Source of the DNA: Peptoniphilaceae bacterium
GTDB taxonomy: Bacteria; Bacillota; Clostridia; Tissierellales; Peptoniphilaceae
DNA length: 64,000 bases
Assembly: GCA_902363535.1 (NCBI GenBank)
Contig: CABJAE010000001.1
Coordinates: 127,382-191,381 of the forward strand
Direction of reading: 5' to 3'
The translations under genes were made by a program, and so were the position numbers. Below the pieces are notes generated by a model, which saw only the letters and a list, made by a program, of their open reading frames with translations, did no database searches and had not been told where the DNA came from. The number at the start of each line of letters is the position of its first letter. Position 1 is the first letter of the stretch. Below are positions 18,347 to 26,351 of this stretch, piece by piece.

Positions 18347-18957
18347 AGTTGAATATTATTTTTTAAGCTTTCAAAGGTCTTGTCGCCGATGCCCGGCACT
18401 TCTTTTAAATCCTCCACGGCGGTAAATGGATGGGCCGTGCGGTATTCGATAATTTTATCGGCGGTTTTTTCGCCGACGCCGGGTAAGGTCATCAGGTCCT
18501 CTTTCGAACCGTTTTGTATGCTCACCGGTCCTTTTGCGGCGGGAGATGCCCCGGGCGCAGAAACGGCCGGAGCTTGTTCGCCGACTTTAGGGATGTAAAG
18601 TTTTTCCTCGTCATTGAGCTTTTTCGCCAGATTAATTTGCGAGGTGTCGGCATTTCCCACGATGCCGCCCGCCGCCGTGATGCCGTCTTTTACTCGGGCG
18701 CCTTTTTCCAGTTCGTAAAGGCCCGGATTTTTTACGGCGCCGCCGATGTCCACGTAGATGGCGGAGCCGATGCCTTCTTCCGCAGCAGGGGCCGCCTCTT
18801 TCTTAAAATTGGCCCGGGAAACTTCGTCACTTTCAATGACGAAGGACGGTTCATCGGTCCCCTCCGCCTTCAGGCGAAAATGGTAATAGGACACGGTGAG
18901 GACCAGCAAGCAGAGGAAAACAAAGGCCAGCACCTTTTCCCGATCGGTGAGCTTCAT
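18343..18957 (-). CDS. ComEA-family helix-hairpin-helix protein
   Basis: 204-aa protein with one N-terminal membrane helix (VLAFVFLCLLVLTVSYYHF), a linker, an SLBB-like domain (GAVKNPGLYELEKGARVKDG, about residues 70-118) and a C-terminal double helix-hairpin-helix (LMTLPGVGEKTADKIIEYRT and LKEVPGIGDKTFESLKN). That is the layout of ComEA, the surface DNA receptor of natural transformation. ComEB/ComEC are not next to it here; it ends the obgE operon instead. Proteins of this kind are kept in many species not known to be competent, so a DNA-uptake role is inference. Confidence 0.85.
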   Translation of the reverse strand: MKLTDREKVLAFVFLCLLVLTVSYYHFRLKAEGTDEPSFVIESDEVSRANFKKEAAPAAEEGIGSAIYVDIGGAVKNPGLYELEKGARVKDGITAAGGIVGNADTSQINLAKKLNDEEKLYIPKVGEQAPAVSAPGASPAAKGPVSIQNGSKEDLMTLPGVGEKTADKIIEYRTAHPFTAVEDLKEVPGIGDKTFESLKNNIQL

Positions 18958-18973
18958 AAGATCTCCGTGGGCG

Positions 18974-19348
18974 TTACTTTACGCGCGCAATGGCTTCGGC
19001 TTCGATGACCACGTTTTTCGGAAGGGCGGTGACGGCGACGCAACTGCGGGCCGGCTTGTGATCCGTGAAAAATTCTCCATACACTTCGTTGATATCGGCG
19101 AATTGGCCCATGTCCAAAATAAAGAGATTCACCTTCATGACGTGGTTTAAATCGGAACCAGACGCTTCGAGAAGATTCTTTACATTCGTAAGGCATTGGC
19201 GGGTAGCTTCTTTAATATCGGTTTTGACTTCTCCGGTTTTCGGATCCACGGGAATTTGGCCCGATAAGTACACGACGCCGCCGTCTTCTACGGCTTGGGA
19301 ATAGGGGCCGATGGCCGCCACGGTCTTGTCCGTTTGAATCATTTTCAT
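18974..19348 (-). CDS. RidA family enamine/imine deaminase
   Basis: 124-aa Rid/YjgF-family protein. Members of the RidA branch hydrolyse reactive 2-aminoacrylate-type enamines made by PLP enzymes. Family segments are clear: AIGPYSQAVEDGGVVYLSGQ, then ATRQCLTNVKNLLEASG and a C-terminal PARSCVAVTALPKNVVIEAE with the substrate-binding Arg. Its ATG overlaps the stop of rsfS (ATGA), so the two are translationally coupled. Confidence 0.93.
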   Translation of the reverse strand: MKMIQTDKTVAAIGPYSQAVEDGGVVYLSGQIPVDPKTGEVKTDIKEATRQCLTNVKNLLEASGSDLNHVMKVNLFILDMGQFADINEVYGEFFTDHKPARSCVAVTALPKNVVIEAEAIARVK

Positions 19349-19701
19349 TGCTCTTCCTCACTTTTTCGATTGTCTTTGCTCCACAAGCGTTCCAAATTGT
19401 AGAATTCACGCATATCCCGGTGGAAAATATGCACGATCACGTCGCCGTAATCCAAAATAATCCAGCGGGACTGGCCGTTGCCTTCGTGATGGTAGGTGTG
19501 GTAGCCCGCCTCGGCCATTTTGTCTTCCACTTCTTCGGCGATGGCGTTTAATTGAGGTGTCGAGCCGCCACTAATAATGACAAAGTAATCGGCGATGGCC
19601 GTCATGTCCCGAATATCCAGGGTTTGAATATCCGCACCGCCTCTGGCATCGGCGCTTTTTTCGATAATATCTAACATGGCTTGAATATTGTCTTTGCTCA
19701 T
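19345..19701 (-). CDS. rsfS: Ribosome silencing factor
   Basis: 118-aa RsfS (Iojap) protein that binds L14 and blocks subunit joining during starvation. The family core is visible: DIQTLDIRDMTAIADYFVII, GGSTPQLNAIAEEVEDKM and WIILDYGDVIVHIFHRDMRE. An aaggaggt site precedes the ATG. Its place after nadD-yqeK-LCP is the common Firmicute arrangement. Confidence 0.95.
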   Translation of the reverse strand: MSKDNIQAMLDIIEKSADARGGADIQTLDIRDMTAIADYFVIISGGSTPQLNAIAEEVEDKMAEAGYHTYHHEGNGQSRWIILDYGDVIVHIFHRDMREFYNLERLWSKDNRKSEEEQ

Positions 19702-19730
19702 AATTACCTCCTTGTTCTATTCGTACCCTA

Positions 19731-20630
19731 TTACTTCTGCTTTACGTTCATCTTGTAGAATAATTGATCCGTGCCGTCGAAATCCACGATGTAGTAGCTC
19801 AGGCCGCCAATCATATCCGCCGTGCCGGGGATCGTCGCCGTTTGGAGATTTTCCTCGCCGATGGAGACCATGGTCAGCCCCATGCGGGACACCTTCGACA
19901 TGGGCATATTGCTCGTCGTGTTGTCCATGTAGCTTACCAGAAGAGACGGCGCGTGGAGTACGCCTTTGGAGCTTTTCACCTTTTGTATAAAGGCGGACAT
20001 AAAAGCCTGTTGCGCCTTCACGCGATCCAGGTCGGCGTTTTTATAGCCTTTTCTGAAACGCAGAAATTGCATGGCCTGATCGCCGTTTAAATGTTGCCGG
20101 CCTTCTTTCAGATGAATGGAAAGGGGCGGATCCGCCGAGGGATCTTCGTAGTCCATGTCCATGGGCACGTAGACGTCGACGCCGTCCACGATGTCCACCA
20201 CGTCTTTGACGAAGGCGTAGTCCACGACGATGTAATAGGGAATGTTCAAATCAAAGTTTTCATTGACGGTTTTAAGGGCCAGGTCGGCCTTGCCGTAGGC
20301 GTAGGCGTGATTTAATTTCGTCTTGCCGTGATCCTCGATTTTTACCCGGGAGTCCCGAGGCAGAGAAATCAACGACGCCGACTTCTTCTCCCCGTCCACG
20401 TCCAAGACCATCATCACGTCGCTTCGTGTATTTTCCGCCTTCTTCGAATTCAAACTGTCCACGCCGATTAAGAGAACCTGGAATTTTTCGTTGCTGTTTT
20501 TTAAATCGCTGATCCAGGTCTTCGCCTCGGAATCGTCGCCCATGCTGGTGTAAAAATTCAGGGCGAGGACGCCGACAAAGACGATCAGCAGCGTGAGGAA
20601 AAATCCTCGAAAGAAACTCTTCATCTTCAT
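19731..20630 (-). CDS. LytR-CpsA-Psr (LCP) family protein
   Basis: 299-aa membrane-anchored enzyme of the family that transfers teichoic acid or capsule polymers from a lipid carrier to peptidoglycan. One N-terminal membrane helix (FFLTLLIVFVGVLALNFY), then the LCP domain outside: LLIGVDSLNSKKAENTRSD, LISLPRDSRVKIEDHGKTKL with the conserved Arg/Asp set, KTVNENFDLNIPYYIVVDY, and LNGDQAMQFLRFRKGYKNAD. Overlaps yqeK by ATGA. Its place between yqeK and rsfS is widespread in Clostridia. The polymer it handles is unknown. Confidence 0.92.
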   Translation of the reverse strand: MKMKSFFRGFFLTLLIVFVGVLALNFYTSMGDDSEAKTWISDLKNSNEKFQVLLIGVDSLNSKKAENTRSDVMMVLDVDGEKKSASLISLPRDSRVKIEDHGKTKLNHAYAYGKADLALKTVNENFDLNIPYYIVVDYAFVKDVVDIVDGVDVYVPMDMDYEDPSADPPLSIHLKEGRQHLNGDQAMQFLRFRKGYKNADLDRVKAQQAFMSAFIQKVKSSKGVLHAPSLLVSYMDNTTSNMPMSKVSRMGLTMVSIGEENLQTATIPGTADMIGGLSYYIVDFDGTDQLFYKMNVKQK

Positions 20631-21184
20631 TTCTCCATGTAATCATTGTAACAGCGGACGGTGTCTAAATGGACGGCGGTGCCTTGCTTAATGAGAAAAA
20701 GTAAATTGCCCTGCAAGGACGCGGCCATGGCTTCTTTAAGATCGGCCTCGGCTTTTTTTCGCAGGTCGTCTACGCCGTCGAAATTTCGCATGGGCTCCAG
20801 GTAATCAGCCAAAAACACCACCTCTTCCACCGGCGACATGTTCTCCGTGCCCGTGGTGTGGTAGCGAATGGCCCGAAGGATTTCTTCATCTTCGATGCCG
20901 TAGTCGACTCGCGCCGCCTCCGCCGCCACGTAGGCGTGGAGCACTTGAGGAAAGGCTTTAAAGCTATCCAGATCCTTTACGTTCAGGCGCTCGGCCTCTT
21001 TCCACAAACGCGCATTGTCTTTGTATTTGCAAATGTCGTGAAACAAAGCTGCGGTGCGGGCCTTTTCCACGTCCACGCCGTGAATTTTCGCGAGCTTTTC
21101 CGCCGTTTCCGTGACGCGAAGAATATGCTTGTAGCGTTTTTCGCCGATGGCATCGACGATTTGATCAAATGCAGGCGCTTTCAA
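20627..21184 (-). CDS. yqeK: YqeK-type HD-domain diadenosine tetraphosphatase
   Basis: 185-aa HD-superfamily hydrolase, the Firmicute symmetrical Ap4A hydrolase that splits Ap4A into two ADP. Metal ligands are seen in HILRVTETAEKLA, AALFHDICKYK (the HD pair) and YHTTG. It overlaps nadD by four bases; the nadD-yqeK-rsfS order is conserved. Called from domain and context. Confidence 0.92.
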   Translation of the reverse strand: MKAPAFDQIVDAIGEKRYKHILRVTETAEKLAKIHGVDVEKARTAALFHDICKYKDNARLWKEAERLNVKDLDSFKAFPQVLHAYVAAEAARVDYGIEDEEILRAIRYHTTGTENMSPVEEVVFLADYLEPMRNFDGVDDLRKKAEADLKEAMAASLQGNLLFLIKQGTAVHLDTVRCYNDYMEK

Positions 21185-21789
21185 TAGATGTAAAACCTCT
21201 TTTTCCTAATGTAGGCCATGACATTGTCGGGAATAAAATACTTTACCGACTTGCCTTGGCGTATGCGATTTCTCAACGTTGTGGACGATATCTCCAAGAG
21301 GGGCGTGTCGATTAATACCACATTGGCGTTATAGGTCGTCTTCAGGTAACGAATCTCTTCGCGAATGGCCTCTTTTGTAATGGCCCCGTCCCCCGGGCGC
21401 ACGGCCACGGCGAATTGCGTCAGCCCCGCCAGGTCGCCGAAGCGCTTCCAGGTCTTTAAATCCTGTAAAATATCGGATCCCAAAAAGAAGTAGAATTCCG
21501 CATCCGGATAAATTGCCTTCAGCGCCAAGAGGGTGTCCACGGAATAGGTAGTGGTTGTCTTTGTCACTTCCAGATCCGACGTTTCGAAATAGTAATTCCC
21601 CGCCACGGCGAGATCCACCATTTTCAGGCGCTCCTTGGCGGTAACGGAGTAGTCCCGCTTGTGGGGGGCGTTGCCCGTAGGAATAAACAAGACCTTGTTT
21701 AAGCCCAAATGGGCCCGCATGTACTCGCTCATCATTAAGTGGCCCATGTGGATGGGATTAAAGGAGCCGCCCATGATCCCGATTTTCAT
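21181..21789 (-). CDS. nadD: Nicotinate-nucleotide adenylyltransferase
   Basis: 202-aa enzyme that joins nicotinate mononucleotide and ATP to deamido-NAD, a step of NAD synthesis. The nucleotidyltransferase signature GGSFNPIHMGHL is at residues 8-19 and the C-terminal ISSTTLRNRIRQGKSVKYFI at about 167-186. An ggag site precedes the ATG. Spacing to yhbY is two bases. Confidence 0.96.
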   Translation of the reverse strand: MKIGIMGGSFNPIHMGHLMMSEYMRAHLGLNKVLFIPTGNAPHKRDYSVTAKERLKMVDLAVAGNYYFETSDLEVTKTTTTYSVDTLLALKAIYPDAEFYFFLGSDILQDLKTWKRFGDLAGLTQFAVAVRPGDGAITKEAIREEIRYLKTTYNANVVLIDTPLLEISSTTLRNRIRQGKSVKYFIPDNVMAYIRKKRFYIY

Positions 21790-21791
21790 AC

Positions 21792-22082
21792 TTACTCCAG
21801 AACGATCACGGGGTCATCTTTGGCGGGGCGGTAGAGGGTGAGCTTGCTGCCGATGCCCTGAACGAATTCCGCATGTAAGGCCTCGGTAAGTACCGCTGCC
21901 GCTTCATTTAAATCCACCGCCGTATTTTGCAAGAGGGCGATTTTCACCAACTCGTGGTCTTCCAGCAATTGATCGATCTGCTCGATCACACCTGGCGTAA
22001 TGCCGTTTTTTCCGATTTGCATCAACGGCTTCATGCCGTGTGAAAGGCGCTTCAGCTGCGCCCGTTGTTTTCCTGTAATCAT
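21792..22082 (-). CDS. YhbY family RNA-binding (CRM domain) protein
   Basis: 96-aa single CRM-domain protein associated with pre-50S ribosomal particles. Starts MITGKQRAQLKRLSHGMKPL, with the signature QIGKNGITPGVIEQID. The ATG at 22082 has an aggga site and lies seven bases after the obgE stop; longer in-frame starts up to 22136 would run into obgE without a ribosome site. Typical obg-operon neighbour. Confidence 0.93.
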   Translation of the reverse strand: MITGKQRAQLKRLSHGMKPLMQIGKNGITPGVIEQIDQLLEDHELVKIALLQNTAVDLNEAAAVLTEALHAEFVQGIGSKLTLYRPAKDDPVIVLE

Positions 22083-22089
22083 AAACTCC

Positions 22090-23361
22090 CTACTCGAAAA
22101 ATTCAAATTCATAATCCGCAATAAAAACGGACTCACCTTCTTCTATGCCCAGCTCACGAAGCTTGTCGATGACGCCGTTTTTCCTGAGGTTTTCTTGGAA
22201 ATACCGCAGGGAATCCCGGTCGTCGAAGAAGGTGGAGCCCAAGAGGCGCTCGATGTACGGCCCGTCCACGATGTAGCGGCCGTTTTCTTTTCTCACCGAA
22301 ATGCCCGGTTCCCGCTCTTCTTCTTCCACATAGTATTCTTCGTCCAAGCTGTCGTATTCGATGTCCGTGTTTTGAAGCACCTCATAGACTTTAAAGAGCA
22401 TGGGCTGAATGTCTTTGGTGGTGGCGGCGGATCCGGAAAAGACGGTGTAGCCGCGCCCTTCCAATTCCTCCCTGAGCGCAGGTTCTCTCTCCTGTGCCTC
22501 GGGCAGGTCCATTTTATTGATAAAGACGATTTGTGCCTTGTCTTTTAAGGCGATGTTGTACCCTTCAAGCTCCCGATTAATGGCCTCGAAATCCTCCAGA
22601 GGATCCCGATAGTAGGCGCCGCTTCCGTCCAAAACGTGAATCAACACGCCGCTGCGCTCCACGTGGCGCAAAAAGTCGTGGCCCAGGCCCACGCCTTCCG
22701 AGGCCCCTTCGATGAGTCCCGGAATGTCCGCACACACGAAGCTCTTCCCCGGGCCCAAGTAGACCACGCCTAAATTCGGCGAGAGCGTCGTAAATTCGTA
22801 ATTGGCGATTTTCGGCTTCGCACTTGAAATCACGGAAAGCAAGGTGGATTTGCCCACATTGGGAAAGCCCACCAGGCCCACGTCGGCGAGAAGCTTCAGT
22901 TCCAAAACGATGGTTCGCTCCTGGCCTTTAAAGCCCATTTGCGCAAAGGTCGGGGCCTGACGGGTGCTGGTCGTATAGCGGGCGTTGCCCTTGCCGCCGC
23001 CGCCCCCTTGGGCGATGACGAAGCGTTGGCCCGCTTCCTTCATGTCGACGATGATTTTATTCGTCTTTTCGTCCCGCACCAAGGTGCCCACGGGAACATT
23101 TAAAATAATGTCTTCGGCATCGGCGCCGAATTGTTTTTTGCTGCGGCCGTTTTGTCCATTTTCCGCCTTGTACACGCGCTTGTAGCGAAAATCCATGAGC
23201 GTCCGCATATTCTCATCGGCAAAGAGCACGACACTTCCGCCGCGCCCGCCGTCGCCGCCGGCCGGTCCCCCGGCGGGAACGTACTTTTCTCTGCGCCAAG
23301 CCACGGCGCCGTCGCCGCCATTGCCGGCTTTTACCGTAATGGTACATAAATCGACAAACAT
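22090..23361 (-). CDS. obgE: Obg-family ribosome assembly GTPase
   Basis: 423-aa GTPase for late 50S assembly and growth control. Glycine-rich Obg fold first (residues 1-157, GGDGAVAWRREKYVPAGGPA), then the G domain with P-loop GFPNVGKST, switch/Walker B DIPGLIEGA, NKMD and SGSAA, and a C-terminal OCT domain (from about residue 340) ending in an acidic/aromatic tail. Normal length. Own promoter upstream. Confidence 0.96.
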   Translation of the reverse strand: MFVDLCTITVKAGNGGDGAVAWRREKYVPAGGPAGGDGGRGGSVVLFADENMRTLMDFRYKRVYKAENGQNGRSKKQFGADAEDIILNVPVGTLVRDEKTNKIIVDMKEAGQRFVIAQGGGGGKGNARYTTSTRQAPTFAQMGFKGQERTIVLELKLLADVGLVGFPNVGKSTLLSVISSAKPKIANYEFTTLSPNLGVVYLGPGKSFVCADIPGLIEGASEGVGLGHDFLRHVERSGVLIHVLDGSGAYYRDPLEDFEAINRELEGYNIALKDKAQIVFINKMDLPEAQEREPALREELEGRGYTVFSGSAATTKDIQPMLFKVYEVLQNTDIEYDSLDEEYYVEEEEREPGISVRKENGRYIVDGPYIERLLGSTFFDDRDSLRYFQENLRKNGVIDKLRELGIEEGESVFIADYEFEFFE

Positions 23362-23384
23362 CTCACACCCCCAGTATGATTGGT

Positions 23385-23390
23385 ATTATA
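23385..23390 (-). promoter_or_regulatory. Extended -10 promoter of the obgE operon
   Basis: Minus-strand TATAAT preceded by TGA, 24 bp before the obgE ATG and after the rpmA terminator. No good -35 is seen, which is common for extended -10 promoters. Confidence 0.55.
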
Positions 23391-23440
23391 TCACAGTCCG
23401 TTTTATGAAAAGATCTCCCATGTCTAAACTCTGTATAAGA

Positions 23441-23470
23441 AAAAATAAACCGCAGATTTCTCTGCGGTTT
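23441..23470 (-). terminator. Terminator after rpmA
   Basis: Perfect 10-bp stem AAACCGCAGA/TCTGCGGTTT (23447-23456 with 23461-23470), GAAA-type loop on the minus strand, followed by ATTTTTTC. It ends the rplU-prp-rpmA transcript three bases past the rpmA stop. Confidence 0.9.
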
Positions 23471-23473
23471 CTC

Positions 23474-23764
23474 TTATGCTAATTCTTCTACGGGAAGAAC
23501 GTTAACTACTTTTTTCTTTTTTCCACGACTTTCAAAGGAAACGCGTCCGTCGGCGGTGGCGAACAATGTGTCGTCGCTACCGATTCCTACGTTTAACCCG
23601 GGATGAATCTTCGTGCCTCTTTGGCGTACGAGAATGTTGCCGGCTAATACGTGTTGACCGTCGCCTCTCTTCACGCCGAGACGTTTCGATTCGGAGTCGC
23701 GACCGTTTTTAGAACTACCCATTCCCTTCTTCGAAGAGAAGAGTTCAAGTGTAAACAGAATCAT
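23474..23764 (-). CDS. rpmA: 50S ribosomal protein L27
   Basis: 96-aa ribosomal protein near the peptidyl-transferase centre. The start [18 protein letters not shown] carries the Firmicute cleavable extension: the processing pattern xLxxF followed by KKG matches sites cut by the Prp protease encoded just upstream. [16 protein letters not shown] and [16 protein letters not shown] are standard L27 blocks. Confidence 0.97.
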   Translation of the reverse strand: MILFTLELFSSKKGMGSSKNGRDSESKRLGVKRGDGQHVLAGNILVRQRGTKIHPGLNVGIGSDDTLFATADGRVSFESRGKKKKVVNVLPVEELA

Positions 23765-24094
23765 CTAAACCTCCTGAGTCTCTATTTTAATGTAATTTTC
23801 GTATGCACCTTCGATGGCATTTAAGCCTACGACCATAGAACGAAACAAAAGCTCCGTTTCATGGGACACAACCTCCTCCGGCAGGCGGATGCTGACATAA
23901 GCTTCCGACTGTTCGAAGGCCATGGTGTCTTCGTCGATAGAAAGCAAATCTTCCATGGATAAAACACAGGTCAAGGTGAGGGCACTGACGCCGTGACAGA
24001 CGATTTCGCCTACCTCGTCTCCCTCTCCCGCGTGATTGTTCGCCGAAAATCCGAGGATTTTTCCGCGGCGGACAAATAGAGTGACCGTTGTCAT
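23765..24094 (-). CDS. prp: Ribosomal-processing cysteine protease Prp
   Basis: 109-aa cysteine protease that removes the N-terminal extension of L27. The catalytic pair is visible as His21 (NNHAGEG) and Cys33 (EIVCHGVSAL). It sits between rplU and rpmA with its stop one base before the rpmA start region, exactly as in other Firmicutes with long L27. Confidence 0.95.
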   Translation of the reverse strand: MTTVTLFVRRGKILGFSANNHAGEGDEVGEIVCHGVSALTLTCVLSMEDLLSIDEDTMAFEQSEAYVSIRLPEEVVSHETELLFRSMVVGLNAIEGAYENYIKIETQEV

Positions 24095-24402
24095 TACGCC
24101 AAGGATCCGATTTCTACCAGTGTATACGGTTGACGATGGCCACGCTTAATGCGTTCGTTTTTCTTCGCTTTGAATTTATAAACAATAACCTTTTTGTCTT
24201 TGGCTTGTTTTAAAACTTTCGCTTCGACTTTGGCATCGGCGACGTAGGGCTTACCTACATTCACACTGCCGTCTTTTGCGACGAGAAGCACCTTGTCAAA
24301 AGTGACGGCATCTCCTTCGTTGGCATCGAGCTTTTCTACTTTCACCAAGTCGCCTTCGCGAACGGTGTATTGCTTTCCGCCGGTTTCAATAACTGCGTAC
24401 AT
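24094..24402 (-). CDS. rplU: 50S ribosomal protein L21
   Basis: 102-aa protein of the large subunit. Begins [20 protein letters not shown] and carries [15 protein letters not shown] near the C-terminus, both typical. Shares a base with the prp start. Strong aggaggtg site. First gene of rplU-prp-rpmA. Confidence 0.97.
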   Translation of the reverse strand: MYAVIETGGKQYTVREGDLVKVEKLDANEGDAVTFDKVLLVAKDGSVNVGKPYVADAKVEAKVLKQAKDKKVIVYKFKAKKNERIKRGHRQPYTLVEIGSLA

Positions 24403-24479
24403 TGTAGCACCTCCTCTTTACAAGACTCGCCCCGATAGGTGCTATGCTTTTTACCTATAAGGTGCGGTTACATCAGAGT
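24403..24479 (-). promoter_or_regulatory. Possible L21 ribosomal leader
   Basis: The 77-base untranslated leader of rplU can fold through ACCTTATAGGT and the TAGCACCTAT region, and the segment just before the ribosome site repeats GGTGCT/AGCACC pairing that could cover it. L21 leader RNAs that sense the protein are known in Firmicutes. I matched it by position and pairing only; a covariance model search is needed. Confidence 0.4.
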
Positions 24480-24508
24480 ATATTACCACATATGGTAGTG
24501 AATTACAA
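24480..24508 (-). promoter_or_regulatory. Promoter of rplU-prp-rpmA
   Basis: Minus-strand -35 TTGTAA (24503-24508), 17-bp spacer, -10 TAATAT (24480-24485). The -35 box overlaps the stop codon of the RNase G gene. Confidence 0.65.
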
Positions 24509-25684
24509 TTCTTTATCTCGTTTTAATTTATTTTTTACGGCTTCCCTGTGCCTTTCTTCCGCAACTTGAAGCTGTTGCTCAAAGGGCAGTTCTTTTCGCT
24601 CCCGGGCGATTTCGAAAAGGCCCATGGCGCTGAAGCCGTAGACCGTGGTAATCATGGCATCTTCCGACAGAGCTTCTTTCATAAACGTCGTGAGATCTTC
24701 CATTTGCGCTTCGCTCATGCCATGGACGAAATCCACCACGATCATGCCGCTCAGATTTCTGAGATGAATCTGTTTGGCGATCTCTTTTGCCGCTTCCCTG
24801 TTCACTTTCATGCGCATGGCGTCGAAGGAACCCTTCTTTTTCACCGCCGCCATATTCACATCCGCTACATAGGCGCCTTCCGCGGCATCCATGACCACAT
24901 TGCCGCCGGAGGGAAGGGGCAGGGTCTTTTGAAAAATGGAATTCCACTGGCTGCGCCACTTGGCCGTGGAGCGAATGCTGAAGGACGGGTCCACGACGCA
25001 GTTTAAGTAATTCGGCAGGCGGTCAATCAACTTTTTGTCGTTGACCACCATGGGAAGGTCTCTGTGGCGATTGAGCACGTCCATGCCCCGGTCCTGCGTC
25101 AAAAGAAGTTGGCTCTTCGGAAGAAAGTTGACGGAGCCTTCGATTTTTTCCATTAATTGCCGCAAGTGTTCGTATTCCATAGCCATGTGGGCCGGCTGAC
25201 AAGATGCGGCTTCCGTGCGAATAATCATGCCCGCCGAGGCATTCAGTCCATGGGCCCAATCCGTGAGGCGCTTTCTTATCTCTCCGTCGTCGATGCGCTT
25301 GGAAATGCGAATCCCCGAGGATTTCGGCAAGAGGACGATGTTTTCGCCGCGAAGGCTGTAGTCCATGGAAAGCACGGCCCGTTTTTGATCCAAGGGTGAC
25401 TTTTTTACTTCCACGATAATGGAGTCGCCACCTTTAATTTTTTCCCGGTACGCTTTGGGATAGACGTTTTTCATGGGCAGGTACCCGTTTTCGTCTTCCC
25501 CGAAATCCACAAAGGCGCAGTCCATGGCGGGCAAGACATTTTTCACGTAGCCCCGGTAAATATTTCCCACCTGGGAGGGATTGGACAGGAGATGAATCGC
25601 CCGTATCTCGCCTTCTGAAATAAGGCCCATGATCTTCGGTTCTTCTCCGTCAGCAAACAAATAGTTGTTAGAGCCGTACTTCAT
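24503..25684 (-). CDS. rng: Ribonuclease E/G family protein (RNase G)
   Basis: 393-aa endoribonuclease of the RNase E/G family, acting on rRNA precursors and mRNA. An S1-like domain is at the N-terminus (VGNIYRGYVKNVLPAMDCAF, FVDFGEDENGYL). The catalytic domain keeps both metal-binding Asp: AYVADVNMA and MIVVDFVHGM. The zinc-link CxxC of the E. coli enzymes is absent, as in many short Firmicute forms. ATG at 25684 chosen; a GTG at 25693 is possible. It overlaps the TIGR03936 gene, and this order (TIGR03960, TIGR03936, RNase G) is conserved in Clostridia. Confidence 0.9.
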   Translation of the reverse strand: MKYGSNNYLFADGEEPKIMGLISEGEIRAIHLLSNPSQVGNIYRGYVKNVLPAMDCAFVDFGEDENGYLPMKNVYPKAYREKIKGGDSIIVEVKKSPLDQKRAVLSMDYSLRGENIVLLPKSSGIRISKRIDDGEIRKRLTDWAHGLNASAGMIIRTEAASCQPAHMAMEYEHLRQLMEKIEGSVNFLPKSQLLLTQDRGMDVLNRHRDLPMVVNDKKLIDRLPNYLNCVVDPSFSIRSTAKWRSQWNSIFQKTLPLPSGGNVVMDAAEGAYVADVNMAAVKKKGSFDAMRMKVNREAAKEIAKQIHLRNLSGMIVVDFVHGMSEAQMEDLTTFMKEALSEDAMITTVYGFSAMGLFEIARERKELPFEQQLQVAEERHREAVKNKLKRDKEL

Positions 25685-26351
25685 GATCGTCACCGTCCCA
25701 ACTTTTGATCCGACGAATTTGAATGTAGTCGATATCCACGCCGCGGGATTCGAACAGGCCCATTAAAAAGCGGTCAGGCCGCAGATTGCCGTTGGCCCCC
25801 GCACGCAAGACGGCGTAAAGGGAGGTTCCGGATGCCTCTTCTTTCCATTCCAAAGAAAAGATGCCGTCTTTTATGTCTTCTTCCACGACGATGCGCTTCT
25901 TGCCTTTTTTCTTCCGCCGACGAACGAGGATTTCGTCTTGTTCCATGGCATCCTCCGCCATTTTTTTCAGTTCATCCGCGCTGCCGTAATGGGCCGCGGG
26001 AAAGAAAAAGCGGTATTGGGTCTTGGCGATGCGCTCAAACACCGATTTCGGGTCGAAATCTGCCGTGGCTTCGATGATCTCCATGCCCTCGGGCAAGGCT
26101 TCATTGAGCATGGCTTTAATCTTTTCGGGATCGGCGCCGTCTTCCACTTCCAGATCCATGACCTCGAATTCGCTCTCCATGCCCACACTCAAGGGCTGGG
26201 CGATGGACAGCTTTTGATGAGGATTAAAGCCCTCGGACCAGAGGATGGGCACGTCGGCCCGTTGAATAGCCCGATTGAAGAGGCGGATCGTGTCCAAATG
26301 GGAAATGAATTTAATCATGCCCGTCTTTTTAAATGCCATGCGCAGTTGCAT
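25668..26351 (-). CDS. TIGR03936 family radical SAM-associated protein (DUF2344)
   Basis: 227-aa protein of unknown biochemical role, always paired with TIGR03960 radical SAM proteins. Starts with the typical RMAFKKTGMIKFISHLDTIR, and SEGFNPHQKLSIAQPLSVGM is the family core. The ATG at 26351 has a gggg site inside the upstream gene, with which it overlaps by 23 bp. Genome context points to RNA or ribosome work (RNase G and L21 follow), but that is inference. Confidence 0.9.
   Translation of the reverse strand: MQLRMAFKKTGMIKFISHLDTIRLFNRAIQRADVPILWSEGFNPHQKLSIAQPLSVGMESEFEVMDLEVEDGADPEKIKAMLNEALPEGMEIIEATADFDPKSVFERIAKTQYRFFFPAAHYGSADELKKMAEDAMEQDEILVRRRKKKGKKRIVVEEDIKDGIFSLEWKEEASGTSLYAVLRAGANGNLRPDRFLMGLFESRGVDIDYIQIRRIKSWDGDDHEVRL

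Noticed and set aside
18343..18957. Natural competence locus
   Set aside because: Only a ComEA-like protein is found; comEB, comEC and pilus genes are absent here, so competence cannot be claimed.
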